Assembly (NCBI GenBank): GCA_001777015.1
Contig: MFCV01000025.1
Coordinates: forward strand, 1 to 43,631
Direction of reading: 5' to 3'
Source: Candidatus Daviesbacteria bacterium RIFCSPHIGHO2_02_FULL_36_13
GTDB taxonomy: Bacteria > Patescibacteriota > Microgenomatia > Daviesbacterales > UBA10151
Length of the DNA: 43,631 nucleotides
Shown here: piece by piece, positions 8,162-16,928 of the stretch
Layout of the letters: each line of letters opens with the position of its first letter
Numbering within the stretch: position 1 is the stretch's first letter
Position numbers and translations under genes: made by a program
The notes under the pieces: model-generated
The model's input: the letters and a program-made list of their open reading frames with translations, nothing else
Database searches by the model: none
What the model was told of the DNA's origin: nothing

Positions 8162-9103
8162 ATGAAAAGCGGACGAAACATTACTGTTTCTGCCCCAGCA
8201 AAAATTAACCTCTTAGGTGAGCATGCTAATGTGTATGGAAAACCCACAATTTTAACAGCAATTGATCTTAGGGCTACCGTTACTATCTCGCAGGGAAGAA
8301 CTATACAAAAAGATTTTGTTTTCCTCCAGAAGATTATTGAGAAAATTATCAAAAAAGAACTAAAACTCAAAAAAATCCCTCTATATAGCCTGAATTTATC
8401 TTCTAAAATCCCTATGGGTTGTGGTTTAGGATCATCTGCTTCTCTTTCAGCTGCATATATTGGGGCACTTTTAAGTTATTTAAGAGTTAAATGGGATGTA
8501 AATTTAATAAATAGGCTTACATTTGAAGCTGAAAAGGTTTTCCATGGCAATCCCTCAGGAAGCGATAACTCATCAGTAGTTTTTGGGGGCTTAATTTGGT
8601 TTAGAAAAGAAAGCCCTGATTTAAAACTGATCCATCCCCTTTCATTTTCTATTCCATCTAAACTATCCAGGAGTTTTGTTTTAATAAATACAGGAAAACC
8701 TAGTGAATCAACCAAAGATATGGTAGCCCTTGTAAAAAATCTCTATGATAAAAATCCCAAATTAGTTGATAAAGTTTTAGAAGAGCAGGAAAAATTAGTA
8801 AAAGAGCTTATTCCTGTTCTTAAAAAAGTAAATCAAAAAGAATTCATCAGAATTATAAGAAAAGGTGAGAAAAATTTAGAATCAATTGGAGTGGTAGGCA
8901 AAAAAGCCAAAAAAATAATAAGAAAAATTGAAAGCCTAGGCGGTACAGCTAAAATATCAGGGGCAGGTGGAGTAATTGCCGATTCCGGAATAATTCTTTG
9001 CTTTCATAAAAGCAAAAAGGTTGTGATTAATATAGCTAAAGTCTATAATCTGCCTTACTTTTCAGTTAAATTAGGAGTTGAAGGAGTTAGAATAGAAAAA
9101 TAA
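8162..9103 (+). CDS. mvk: GHMP kinase, probable mevalonate kinase
   Basis: SAPAKINLLGEHANVYGKP; PMGCGLGSSASLSAA; FHGNPSGSDNSSVVFGG; KISGAGG. Confidence 0.85.
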   Translation: MKSGRNITVSAPAKINLLGEHANVYGKPTILTAIDLRATVTISQGRTIQKDFVFLQKIIEKIIKKELKLKKIPLYSLNLSSKIPMGCGLGSSASLSAAYIGALLSYLRVKWDVNLINRLTFEAEKVFHGNPSGSDNSSVVFGGLIWFRKESPDLKLIHPLSFSIPSKLSRSFVLINTGKPSESTKDMVALVKNLYDKNPKLVDKVLEEQEKLVKELIPVLKKVNQKEFIRIIRKGEKNLESIGVVGKKAKKIIRKIESLGGTAKISGAGGVIADSGIILCFHKSKKVVINIAKVYNLPYFSVKLGVEGVRIEK

Positions 9104-9131
9104 TATAAGCAAAGCTTGAAAATATGAATTT

Positions 9132-10124
9132 ATGAAAAAGATAACTGTGTCAGCACCGGGAAAATTAGAATTATACGGCGAACATGCTGTGGTTTACGGT
9201 CGACCCTGTATTGTGACATCAGTAAATCAAAGACTCAAATTAACAGTTGAGTTAATTAAAGAACCCATTTTTGAATTCAATGCCCCTGATATTAATATCA
9301 AAGACTACATAAAACCTATGAATAAGCTAGGTTTGGGTGATATTCCTAAGGGAGCAAAGCATGTGGAGACAGCATTATTAAACTTCATCAAAAAATATCC
9401 TATTAATAGTGGGGTCAAAGTCACTAGTAAATCCAAATTAAATTCCCTTTTAGGGTTTGGTTCATCCTCTGCATCTGTAGTTTGTATAATCAAAGCTCTT
9501 TCAGAGCTAACAGGTAAAAAGCTATCTAATAAGCGAAGCTTTCTTTCAGATAAAGCTATTTTTGATATTGCATATAAAACACTTCTAGATATTCAAGGTA
9601 GAGGTTCAGGGGTTGATATGGCAGCAGTCATCTTTGGCGGCACAATCTATTTTGTAACTGGAGGTAAAACAATCAAACCCTTAAATCTTAAATCCCTTCC
9701 GTTAATAATTGGCTACACTGGTTTTAAAGCTGCTACTGCTCCATTACTTAATCAAGTGGCTCTAAAGATAAAAAGATATCCTAAAGTAATAGATACTATC
9801 TTTACTGGCATAGGCCAACTTCTTCCCCAAGCTCAAAAAGCTTTATCAAAAGAAGATTGGCAAACAGCTGGAGAGCTAATGAATTTTAATCAAGGCTATT
9901 TATCTTCACTTGGGGTAAGCTCAGCAAAGCTGGATTCCATGATCAATGCAGCCAGAGATGCCGGAGCCTATGGAGCCAAACTTTCAGGAGCTGGAGTTGG
10001 AGATTGTATGATAGCCTTTGCTCCCCCAAATAAAGTTTCAGCTGTTAAAAAAGCTATAGAAAAGGCTGGGGGCAAAGCTATTAATATAAAATCAAATGTA
10101 GAAGGAGTAAGAATAGAATTATGA
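9132..10124 (+). CDS. Second GHMP kinase, probable phosphomevalonate kinase or mevalonate kinase paralogue
   Basis: SAPGKLELYGEHAVVYGRPCIV; LLGFGSSSASVV; GRGSGVDMAAVIFGG; KLSGAGVGDC. Confidence 0.72.
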   Translation: MKKITVSAPGKLELYGEHAVVYGRPCIVTSVNQRLKLTVELIKEPIFEFNAPDINIKDYIKPMNKLGLGDIPKGAKHVETALLNFIKKYPINSGVKVTSKSKLNSLLGFGSSSASVVCIIKALSELTGKKLSNKRSFLSDKAIFDIAYKTLLDIQGRGSGVDMAAVIFGGTIYFVTGGKTIKPLNLKSLPLIIGYTGFKAATAPLLNQVALKIKRYPKVIDTIFTGIGQLLPQAQKALSKEDWQTAGELMNFNQGYLSSLGVSSAKLDSMINAARDAGAYGAKLSGAGVGDCMIAFAPPNKVSAVKKAIEKAGGKAINIKSNVEGVRIEL

Positions 10125-11101
10125 AAGCAACTGCAATAGCACCTACAAATATAGCTTTTACTAAGTACTGGGGTAAAAAGAATGAAAAATTGAGGCTGCC
10201 TGAAAATGGTTCAATATCTATGTGTCTTTCAGATTTACTGACCACAACCACTGTGGAATTTTCTCCGGAGTTTAAAAAAGATCAAATCACAATTAATGAC
10301 GACGAGCTAGAGGCAGATGAAGCAGAAAGAGTAGTAAAACATCTTGATAGAGTAAGAAGGTTAGCTGGTATTGAATACAAAAGTAGGGTCGTTTCCACGA
10401 ATAGTTTTCCTTCAGGTACAGGTTTATCTTCCTCAGCTTCAGGATTTGCAGCTTTGACATTGGCAGCAGCTTCTGCTGTAGGACTAAAATTATCAGAAAA
10501 AGAGCTTAGTATTCTTGCCAGACAAGGCTCTGGGTCTGCCTGCAGGTCTATTCCTTCTGGATTTGTAGAATGGCTTGATGGAAATACTTCTGAATCTTCT
10601 TATGCTAAAACTATTTTCCCTGCCAATCATTGGGCTATAGCAGATGTAGTAGCCATTGTTTCTGAGGGTAAAAAGGAAATCTCAAGCTCTGAGGGTCAAA
10701 AATCAGTCTCCTCTTCCCCATTTATGAAAACAAGACAATCTCACATGAGGAAAAAAAATATATTAGTCAAAAAATTAATCAAGGAAAAGAATTTTAAAGA
10801 GTTTGGAGAACTTTTAGAGGCAGAAGCTTTGGAACTACACACCATTATGCTTACCCAAAGACCAGCTTTAATTTATTGGACTCCAGGAACACTAAAAATA
10901 ATGAAGTTAGTTGGCCATTGGAGGAATGAGAGATTATCAGTCTACTTTACCATCAACACAGGCCAGGATATTCATTTAATTTGTGAACAAAAAAATATAA
11001 GAAAACTTAAAAATAAACTGAAAAAATTAGATTTTGTCAAAGAGATTATTATTAATACTCCGGGAGAAGGTGCTAGGCTTACTCAGAGCCACTTGTTTTA
11101 A
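10121..11101 (+). CDS. mvaD: Diphosphomevalonate decarboxylase family protein
   Basis: PTNIAFTKYWGKKNE; FPSGTGLSSSASGFAAL; RQGSGSACRSIPSGFVEW; ATGA overlap with preceding kinase. Confidence 0.87.
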   Translation: MKATAIAPTNIAFTKYWGKKNEKLRLPENGSISMCLSDLLTTTTVEFSPEFKKDQITINDDELEADEAERVVKHLDRVRRLAGIEYKSRVVSTNSFPSGTGLSSSASGFAALTLAAASAVGLKLSEKELSILARQGSGSACRSIPSGFVEWLDGNTSESSYAKTIFPANHWAIADVVAIVSEGKKEISSSEGQKSVSSSPFMKTRQSHMRKKNILVKKLIKEKNFKEFGELLEAEALELHTIMLTQRPALIYWTPGTLKIMKLVGHWRNERLSVYFTINTGQDIHLICEQKNIRKLKNKLKKLDFVKEIIINTPGEGARLTQSHLF

Positions 11102-11239
11102 GAGGTTTGTGTACGTATCGCCATCTACTGCGGCCGGGTCTTCTTCGTGGTACAGACGCTAAGGGGTTTGTAAGCTGGGATTCCTGAGTATTTGTAATTT
11201 TTTTACTGTTTCTCTCAAATTCCATGGAGAACATTAATC

Positions 11240-11782
11240 CTAGCAACAATCACAAAAAAAGTCAAACTTCTTTAAAAGCTCTACTCCTTCTGGTACCCAT
11301 GGAGCATATTTTTTAGGATTCTCTTCAAAATCTTTTAGGAAATCCTCTTTGGATACCCACTTATATTCATATCCCGCTTCTGGATTTAAAATAAATTTTC
11401 CGTTATATTCCCCTACCATCAGAAAACAATTTTCATTCTCACAATACTGTTTATAAATACCAAAATAGTTAAATTTTCCATAGTTATTAAAGTTGATCTT
11501 CTTCTTAATGGCATATTCACGATCTAAACAACGCACACAAGCTTCCTCATTTGTTTCATCCCTCTCTCCTAAATGAAGAGGGTGGGTGTCAGCAGTAAAA
11601 CACCAAATATTATCAAATACTAAATGTTTTCTTCTTTGAAGCAACATCTGACCCTTCTTATTAAGAAGTACAATTGTAATCCCAATATGCCTTTTTCCAT
11701 GACCCAAATGCCCCTCCATCCTGGGAATATATTCCAAAAATTTGCCATTATCATCACAAGCTAATATTGTTTGGTTATCCAT
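11240..11782 (-). CDS. NUDIX-fold isopentenyl-diphosphate isomerase type I-like protein
   Basis: GHGKRHIGITIVLLNKKGQMLLQRRKHLVFDNIWCFTADTHPLHLGE; CENENCF; APWVPEG; location next to the mevalonate cluster. Confidence 0.72.
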   Translation of the reverse strand: MDNQTILACDDNGKFLEYIPRMEGHLGHGKRHIGITIVLLNKKGQMLLQRRKHLVFDNIWCFTADTHPLHLGERDETNEEACVRCLDREYAIKKKINFNNYGKFNYFGIYKQYCENENCFLMVGEYNGKFILNPEAGYEYKWVSKEDFLKDFEENPKKYAPWVPEGVELLKKFDFFCDCC

Positions 11783-11796
11783 AAAGAGTAATTATA

Positions 11797-12558
11797 CTAG
11801 TGTGAGCCCTCTAAAGTGGAGATAGCAAAATAAACAACAAAAACTCCTATAAAAAGCATTACTGTTTCCCAAAAAGCTACTTTTTGATCTTCCCTATTGT
11901 GTATTTCAGGAATTAAATTAGCTAAAGCTATATAGATAAAAAATCCTGCTGTTAAGCTCAAAACTAAAGGCAGTAATCCTTCTATATAATCTTTATAGAT
12001 GTAGGTTAAAAGGGCTCCGGCCATGGCCGCCAGAGAACTATAAAGATTAATAAGAAGCACTTTTTTTCTAGCCATTCCTCTGTTTAGCATTAATCCAAAG
12101 TCGCCAATTTCCTGTGGGATTTCGTGAGCAGCCACAGCCAAAGCAGTCACAATTCCCAAAGGCACACTTATTAAAAATGTAGCTGCAATTGCCACACCAT
12201 CAGTAAAGTTATGCATTGTATCTCCTATTATGACCAAAGGTATGATGGCTTTTTTCTCCTCAGCATTACCATGATTGTGATGATGATGAATGAATCTTTC
12301 TAAGAGGAAAAAGCTTAATATCCCAACTAAAGACCAAAGAGGGATATTTATATCTCCCCCACTTTCTTCCATAAACTCAAAAGCTTCAGGTAAAAGATCA
12401 AAAAAAGCTGTAGCCAGTAAAGCTCCAGCAGCAAATGCTGTTAAATAATGAGATATCTTCAGAGCAAATTTCTCTTTTAAAAGAAGTAAGACTCCTCCTG
12501 TTAGGGAAATAACGCTTCCTATTAAGGTAAATATTATAATGTAGGATAAAATGTCCAT
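11797..12558 (-). CDS. ZIP family metal transporter
   Basis: Multiple TM segments; HHHHNHG loop; DTMHNFTDGVAIAATF; AVAAHEIPQEIGDF. Confidence 0.92.
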   Translation of the reverse strand: MDILSYIIIFTLIGSVISLTGGVLLLLKEKFALKISHYLTAFAAGALLATAFFDLLPEAFEFMEESGGDINIPLWSLVGILSFFLLERFIHHHHNHGNAEEKKAIIPLVIIGDTMHNFTDGVAIAATFLISVPLGIVTALAVAAHEIPQEIGDFGLMLNRGMARKKVLLINLYSSLAAMAGALLTYIYKDYIEGLLPLVLSLTAGFFIYIALANLIPEIHNREDQKVAFWETVMLFIGVFVVYFAISTLEGSH

Positions 12559-12577
12559 CCTGTTTATTATACAGTAA

Positions 12578-13294
12578 CTATTCTATAGTTCTTTCAGGAC
12601 CCTGATTATGATAGGCCTCGATAAACTTACTAATTCTTTCTATTTCATTCACAGAAAGCTCTGAGCTTGTTGAAAGATTAAATTTATCAATTTTTGCCCA
12701 GGCAGTAATGGCAATTCTGGTATCTAAACTTGGTCTGGGAACTACAATAATCCTTTCATATTTATTTAAAAATGAGGAAAGAGAGGAAACTAATTTTTTA
12801 CAGGCATCAGATTGAAAATTAGCTGACAGTTCTATCTCTTTTGGAGGAGGATTTTGAGGAGTAAACCCACTCATTTGAGAGTCATCGGTTGTTTTCATTA
12901 TCATAAGTGGTTTTGCTGAACCTGTTGCCACATCATGAATCTCAACTGGTTCCCCTAAATGAGCATATGCACTTGTTACTAGTGACTTGTTGCTTGTTAC
13001 TTGTTTATCACAATTATAAGAAATGACAACATAGCCATGTTCAAGCGAATGAACTAAGTGACCGTCAGATATTACTCTGTCATATACTCCCTTTTTTGCC
13101 CAAACTGGAAAATGTGTGCCAGAGGTTGGAGGATTAGAATTATATTCAATCTTTGAAATATCATTTATGTGTTCTCTGCCTAAATCCTCAATCTTTGTAC
13201 CTGGTAAAGGCTTTGATGATTCTACAAAAAGCCAGGCTAAGATAGCTATAATCAAAACTGCTGAGATTACTATAACCGGAATTTTTTCTTTCAT
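12578..13294 (-). CDS. DUF3105 domain protein
   Basis: N-terminal TM; NPPTSGTHFPVWAKKGVY; HLVHSLEHGYVVISYNC. Confidence 0.82.
   Translation of the reverse strand: MKEKIPVIVISAVLIIAILAWLFVESSKPLPGTKIEDLGREHINDISKIEYNSNPPTSGTHFPVWAKKGVYDRVISDGHLVHSLEHGYVVISYNCDKQVTSNKSLVTSAYAHLGEPVEIHDVATGSAKPLMIMKTTDDSQMSGFTPQNPPPKEIELSANFQSDACKKLVSSLSSFLNKYERIIVVPRPSLDTRIAITAWAKIDKFNLSTSSELSVNEIERISKFIEAYHNQGPERTIE
12971..13005. repeat. Heptanucleotide array (ACTTGTT-like) x5, in-frame in the DUF3105 gene
   Basis: acttgtt actagtg acttgtt gcttgtt acttgtt. Confidence 0.85.
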
Positions 13295-14034
13295 TACTGA
13301 AGTTTATCAAATGCAGATTGGAAAACAGAATATGGTTGTGCACCTACCACAATTGTTCCTTCAATTACCCCTGTTGAGTTTGATTTTCCTATAAAGAATG
13401 CTGGAGTGCCTGATACCCCTACTGCAGAACCATCAGTAATATCTTTGGTAACTTCATCTTTATATTTGTCTGAATCAGCACAGCTTAAGATATTTGTCCC
13501 ATTCAAACCTAAATCTGTGGCCAGCTGTTTGATTTGATCCTTGGTCAAACCATTGCCATTTGAGGTAGTTTTCTTAAACATCTCATCATGAATTTTAAAG
13601 TAAGCAGTGTCTCCGCCTTGTTCCCTGGCACAATTTGCAGCCTGGGCTTCATAGGTGGCCATTGGGTCATGAAAACTAAGTGGAAAATCCCTAAAAATAA
13701 GCTTAACTTTACCTGTATCTATATAATCTTTTTTAATCTGGGGTAAAGTTTGATCAAAATGTCTTTTGCAGAATGGACATTCATAGTCTGAAAATTCAAT
13801 TAAAGTAATAGGAGCATCTTTATTTCCTAATAAAGGATCGTCATCTACTGAAACCTTAACTGGACCTGTAGGTTCTTCTGCAACAGGTTGGCCTACTTGA
13901 GGAGCTGGCTGCTGGGTTTTGGACAATCCTCCAACTTTTATTACACCCCCATGAATTAAAATAGCAATGGAAATTACAATTGCTCCTACTAAAACAGCTA
14001 TTGGGGTTGTGATAAATTGTTTAGGCTGATCCAT
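13294..14034 (-). CDS. DsbA/thioredoxin-fold oxidoreductase, membrane anchored
   Basis: SDYECPFCKRHFDQTLPQIKKDYIDTGKVKLIFRDFPLSFH; GVSGTPAFFIG. Confidence 0.92.
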   Translation of the reverse strand: MDQPKQFITTPIAVLVGAIVISIAILIHGGVIKVGGLSKTQQPAPQVGQPVAEEPTGPVKVSVDDDPLLGNKDAPITLIEFSDYECPFCKRHFDQTLPQIKKDYIDTGKVKLIFRDFPLSFHDPMATYEAQAANCAREQGGDTAYFKIHDEMFKKTTSNGNGLTKDQIKQLATDLGLNGTNILSCADSDKYKDEVTKDITDGSAVGVSGTPAFFIGKSNSTGVIEGTIVVGAQPYSVFQSAFDKLQ

Positions 14035-14080
14035 TGGAAGTAGTCTAATTAGAAAAGCCTAATCTGTCAATACTTTACAA

Positions 14081-14662
14081 CTAGTTAAACTGATTTTGAG
14101 CATACTCCAACCCTTTTTCCAAAAGCTCATCTAAGGCTTTTAAAGCCTGTTTAATAACATGTTTTACTGTACCACTCTCTGCATGAACAAAAGGCTCTAA
14201 AACAAACTTTTCAGCAGACACAGAGGCTCCTTTATGCTCACTGCTTTGAGTTTTTAAATTACCAATCCCCAGTCTGACTCTAATAAATTTATCTGTTCCT
14301 AAAGCTTCTATTATAGATTCAACTCCATGATGGCCTGCCGCAGCCCCGCCTTTTCTTACTTTTATTTTGCCTAAAGGCAAATCAAGCTCATCATAAACAA
14401 CAATTAAATCAGTAGATGGTATTTTGTAGTATGTAGTAAGCAATTTCACTGCTAAGCCAGAATTGTTCATATATGTCTGTGGCTTTACACATAAAATATC
14501 TTTTGAAAGTCTAGCTATTTGTGATTTAAATTTTTTTGATTCTTCCCATACTACTTGATACTTACTACTTGCTACAAATTTATCCAAAACCACAAATCCA
14601 AAATTATGCCTGATGCCATGATATTTTTCTCCAGGATTTCCTAAACCAACTATCAATTTCAT
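14081..14662 (-). CDS. pth: Peptidyl-tRNA hydrolase
   Basis: LIVGLGNPGEKYHGIRHNFGF; PQTYMNNSG; VVYDELDLPLGKIKVRKGGAAAGHHGVESI. Confidence 0.95.
   Translation of the reverse strand: MKLIVGLGNPGEKYHGIRHNFGFVVLDKFVASSKYQVVWEESKKFKSQIARLSKDILCVKPQTYMNNSGLAVKLLTTYYKIPSTDLIVVYDELDLPLGKIKVRKGGAAAGHHGVESIIEALGTDKFIRVRLGIGNLKTQSSEHKGASVSAEKFVLEPFVHAESGTVKHVIKQALKALDELLEKGLEYAQNQFN
14550..14577. repeat. Heptanucleotide-like array (ACTACTT/GATACTT) within pth
   Basis: actactt gatactt actactt gctacaa; two inverted copies (ttgtagt atgtagt) at 14424..14437. Confidence 0.5.
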
Positions 14663-15447
14663 CTTAATACCTCCAAAATTTGATCATGTATAAGTCCATT
14701 TGAAGCTATAATACTGAATCTTTCTTTTGAGAAATCAAGTTCTTGGCCTTTAAAATCTGTCACCCTACCTCCTGCTTCCCTTATGATAAGTGTTCCAGCT
14801 AAAATATCCCAAAGCCCTCCAATTTGAAAATGTGCTTCAAAAACACCCTTTGCTGTATAAGCCAGAGCCAAAGCCCCTGATCCTAAACTATAGATATATC
14901 CAACTTTGGGAATAAACGGTAAACCATACTCGTTAAATTTTTGTAATCTACTTCTTTTGTGCCCAAAATCCATTGAAACAATAGCACTTTCTAAATCATC
15001 TTTTTTCTTAACTGCAATCTTTTTACTGGTAAGCATATTATTAAGAAAAGCTCCTTTATCTTTTTGAGCATAGTATAAATCATTATCAGCTATATGATAT
15101 ATTACTCCTACAATAGGTTCATTATTTTTTAAAAGTCCAATTGAAACAGTAAAACTAGGAACACCAACAGCAAAAGATAGGGTTCCATCTAATGGATCAA
15201 CTGCCCAGGTATATTCTGATTTTTTATCAATATTTGTTCCTTCTTCTGCCACAATATTATGATCAGGAAAATTATCTTTAATAGTTTTAATTATTACCTT
15301 CTCAGCTTCTAAATCAGCTTTAGTGGCAAAATCACTAGAATCATTTTTTTTAATTTTTCTATCTAGTTTTCCTCCAGAATACTTTGAAATAACTTTTCCA
15401 GCCTCAAGTGCTGCTTTTTTAGCCACATTCAAGAATATATCACTCAT
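14659..15447 (-). CDS. Inositol monophosphatase family protein
   Basis: ATKADLEAEKVI; VAEEGTN; WAVDPLDGTLSFAVGVPSF; GGLWDILAGTLIIREAGG. Confidence 0.92.
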   Translation of the reverse strand: MSDIFLNVAKKAALEAGKVISKYSGGKLDRKIKKNDSSDFATKADLEAEKVIIKTIKDNFPDHNIVAEEGTNIDKKSEYTWAVDPLDGTLSFAVGVPSFTVSIGLLKNNEPIVGVIYHIADNDLYYAQKDKGAFLNNMLTSKKIAVKKKDDLESAIVSMDFGHKRSRLQKFNEYGLPFIPKVGYIYSLGSGALALAYTAKGVFEAHFQIGGLWDILAGTLIIREAGGRVTDFKGQELDFSKERFSIIASNGLIHDQILEVLR

Positions 15448-15464
15448 AGTTTAGAATTGTATCA
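15448..15464 (-). promoter_or_regulatory. Extended -10 (TG-A-TACAAT) 8 nt before the IMPase ATG
   Basis: Minus strand TGATACAAT-TCTAAACT-ATG. Confidence 0.45.
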
Positions 15465-15513
15465 TTTCTTAAGAAGAAATTGGTAATAAGGGAACGAGAC
15501 GGCTCCACGCACA

Positions 15514-15590
15514 GTCAATCTCTGTTTGAGCAAGGCGAGTCCGTAGCAGACGAGCCGGTCCGCCATCTGGCGGATGCGAGTTTGATTGAC
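15514..15590. other. GC-rich intergenic segment with nested inverted repeats
   Basis: Outer pair GTCAATC (15514..15520) / GATTGAC (15584..15590); inner hairpin CCGCCA-TC-TGGCGG (15560..15573). Confidence 0.5.
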
Positions 15591-15614
15591 GAGCATGAAG
15601 ATGTCGAGTGACTA

Positions 15615-16928
15615 TTAAAATAATTCAAGCTGAGGAACTGATTTTTCTTCCTGAACTTCTTCTTCCCCTTCTCTCCAAATTTTTACCACTCCATAAACTC
15701 CATCATAGCCTGGATCTATCACTAAATCTCCTTTTCGCATTTTAGAAATCCCTTCAGCTATCCTTGATCCTGACACTTTAGCTATATCTTCTAAGGCTAC
15801 TTTAGTTAAAATCTTTATTTCACTCCCTAAAACCCCTGTTAACTTTTTGTATTCAATTAATACCTTTTGGCTCGTTTTAGAAGTACCAATCGCCTCTGCT
15901 AATATTGTTAAAAGAGGTACTAACATTTTATAACCTGCCCTATCTGGATAGGTTCCACTTTTTATCATTCCATTATCATTTGAGATTTGTAATTTGTCAC
16001 TTCCTCGCGAAGCGAGGCTTTCTACTCTCTCCATCACCCCAACAGTTAATCCTCTTTTGCAAACAGGACATATTTTCCCCTTTGCTTTGGTATCTTCCGG
16101 AGCATATTTAACATTACAATTTCTATGCCCAGTATAGTGGTATTTCCCTTCCTCAGGATAAAATTCTATTGTGCCCACCACTCCGTCATTGCGAGCCGCA
16201 GACGAAGCAATCTTCTTAATATCTTTCCATAATCCATCATAAGTAAACTCCCCTCCAAAAATAGTGGCCTCCCTGCCTAAATTAGGCAGAGAATGTGCAT
16301 CAGAAAAAGAAAGAATAGATCTGTTATCAAGCTCTTTTACCCTCCAATTCATGGCTGGATCAGAAGAAAGACCTGTTTCTATCCCATAAATATACTCAGT
16401 CAAATCCTCAAAGCATTCTTCCAAAGAGTCATAGCCTGACTGCGAGCCAAAAATCCCAAACCAGGGAGTCCAAGCGTGAGCTGGAATAAAAATAGCTTTT
16501 TCAGATGCATCCAAAGCCATTCCTAAAAGCTCTTTGGAAGGAATCCCTACAATAGGTCTTCCATCAGAAGCCAAAGTGGCATGTCTTGAAAGTAAAGCTT
16601 TCTGAAATTTTTCTACTGAGGCAAAATCAGGCAGGAAAATTAAATTATGGATTCTTCTTCCCTTCCCTCCTTGGGAATATATAGAGGCAACCTCGACTGT
16701 TAAAAGGAATTTTACAGCTGGATCTTTTGAATATGTCAAAAAACCAGTTCCATCCTCTGTTAAAGCATTTTTAAGTTCAGAAAGCCAAAGAGGATGTAAA
16801 AAATCCCCAGTTCCCATTAAATTTATACCTTTATACTTACTCCACTCCACTAAATTAGGAATATTTAATTGTTGGGAACAGGCTCTGGAGAATCTGGAGT
16901 GAATATGTAAATCAGCTACGTAGGCCAT
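15615..16928 (-). CDS. PHP-superfamily endonuclease Q (EndoQ)-like protein
   Basis: VADLHIHSRFSRACSQQLNIPNLVEWSKYKGINLMGTGDFLHPLW; IPAHAWTPWFGIFGSQSGYDS; SFSDAHSLPNLGREA; CxxC zinc-binding segment. Confidence 0.82.
   Translation of the reverse strand: MAYVADLHIHSRFSRACSQQLNIPNLVEWSKYKGINLMGTGDFLHPLWLSELKNALTEDGTGFLTYSKDPAVKFLLTVEVASIYSQGGKGRRIHNLIFLPDFASVEKFQKALLSRHATLASDGRPIVGIPSKELLGMALDASEKAIFIPAHAWTPWFGIFGSQSGYDSLEECFEDLTEYIYGIETGLSSDPAMNWRVKELDNRSILSFSDAHSLPNLGREATIFGGEFTYDGLWKDIKKIASSAARNDGVVGTIEFYPEEGKYHYTGHRNCNVKYAPEDTKAKGKICPVCKRGLTVGVMERVESLASRGSDKLQISNDNGMIKSGTYPDRAGYKMLVPLLTILAEAIGTSKTSQKVLIEYKKLTGVLGSEIKILTKVALEDIAKVSGSRIAEGISKMRKGDLVIDPGYDGVYGVVKIWREGEEEVQEEKSVPQLELF
16184..16214. 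repeat. RND-type dispersed element, in-frame in the EndoQ-like gene
   Basis: CGTCATTGCGAGCCGCAGACGAAGCAATCTT encoding KIASSAARND. Confidence 0.75.

Noticed and set aside
15579-15590. GAGTTTGATT as the 5' end of a 16S rRNA gene
   Set aside because: Matches the universal 27F primer start only by chance; no rRNA sequence follows.
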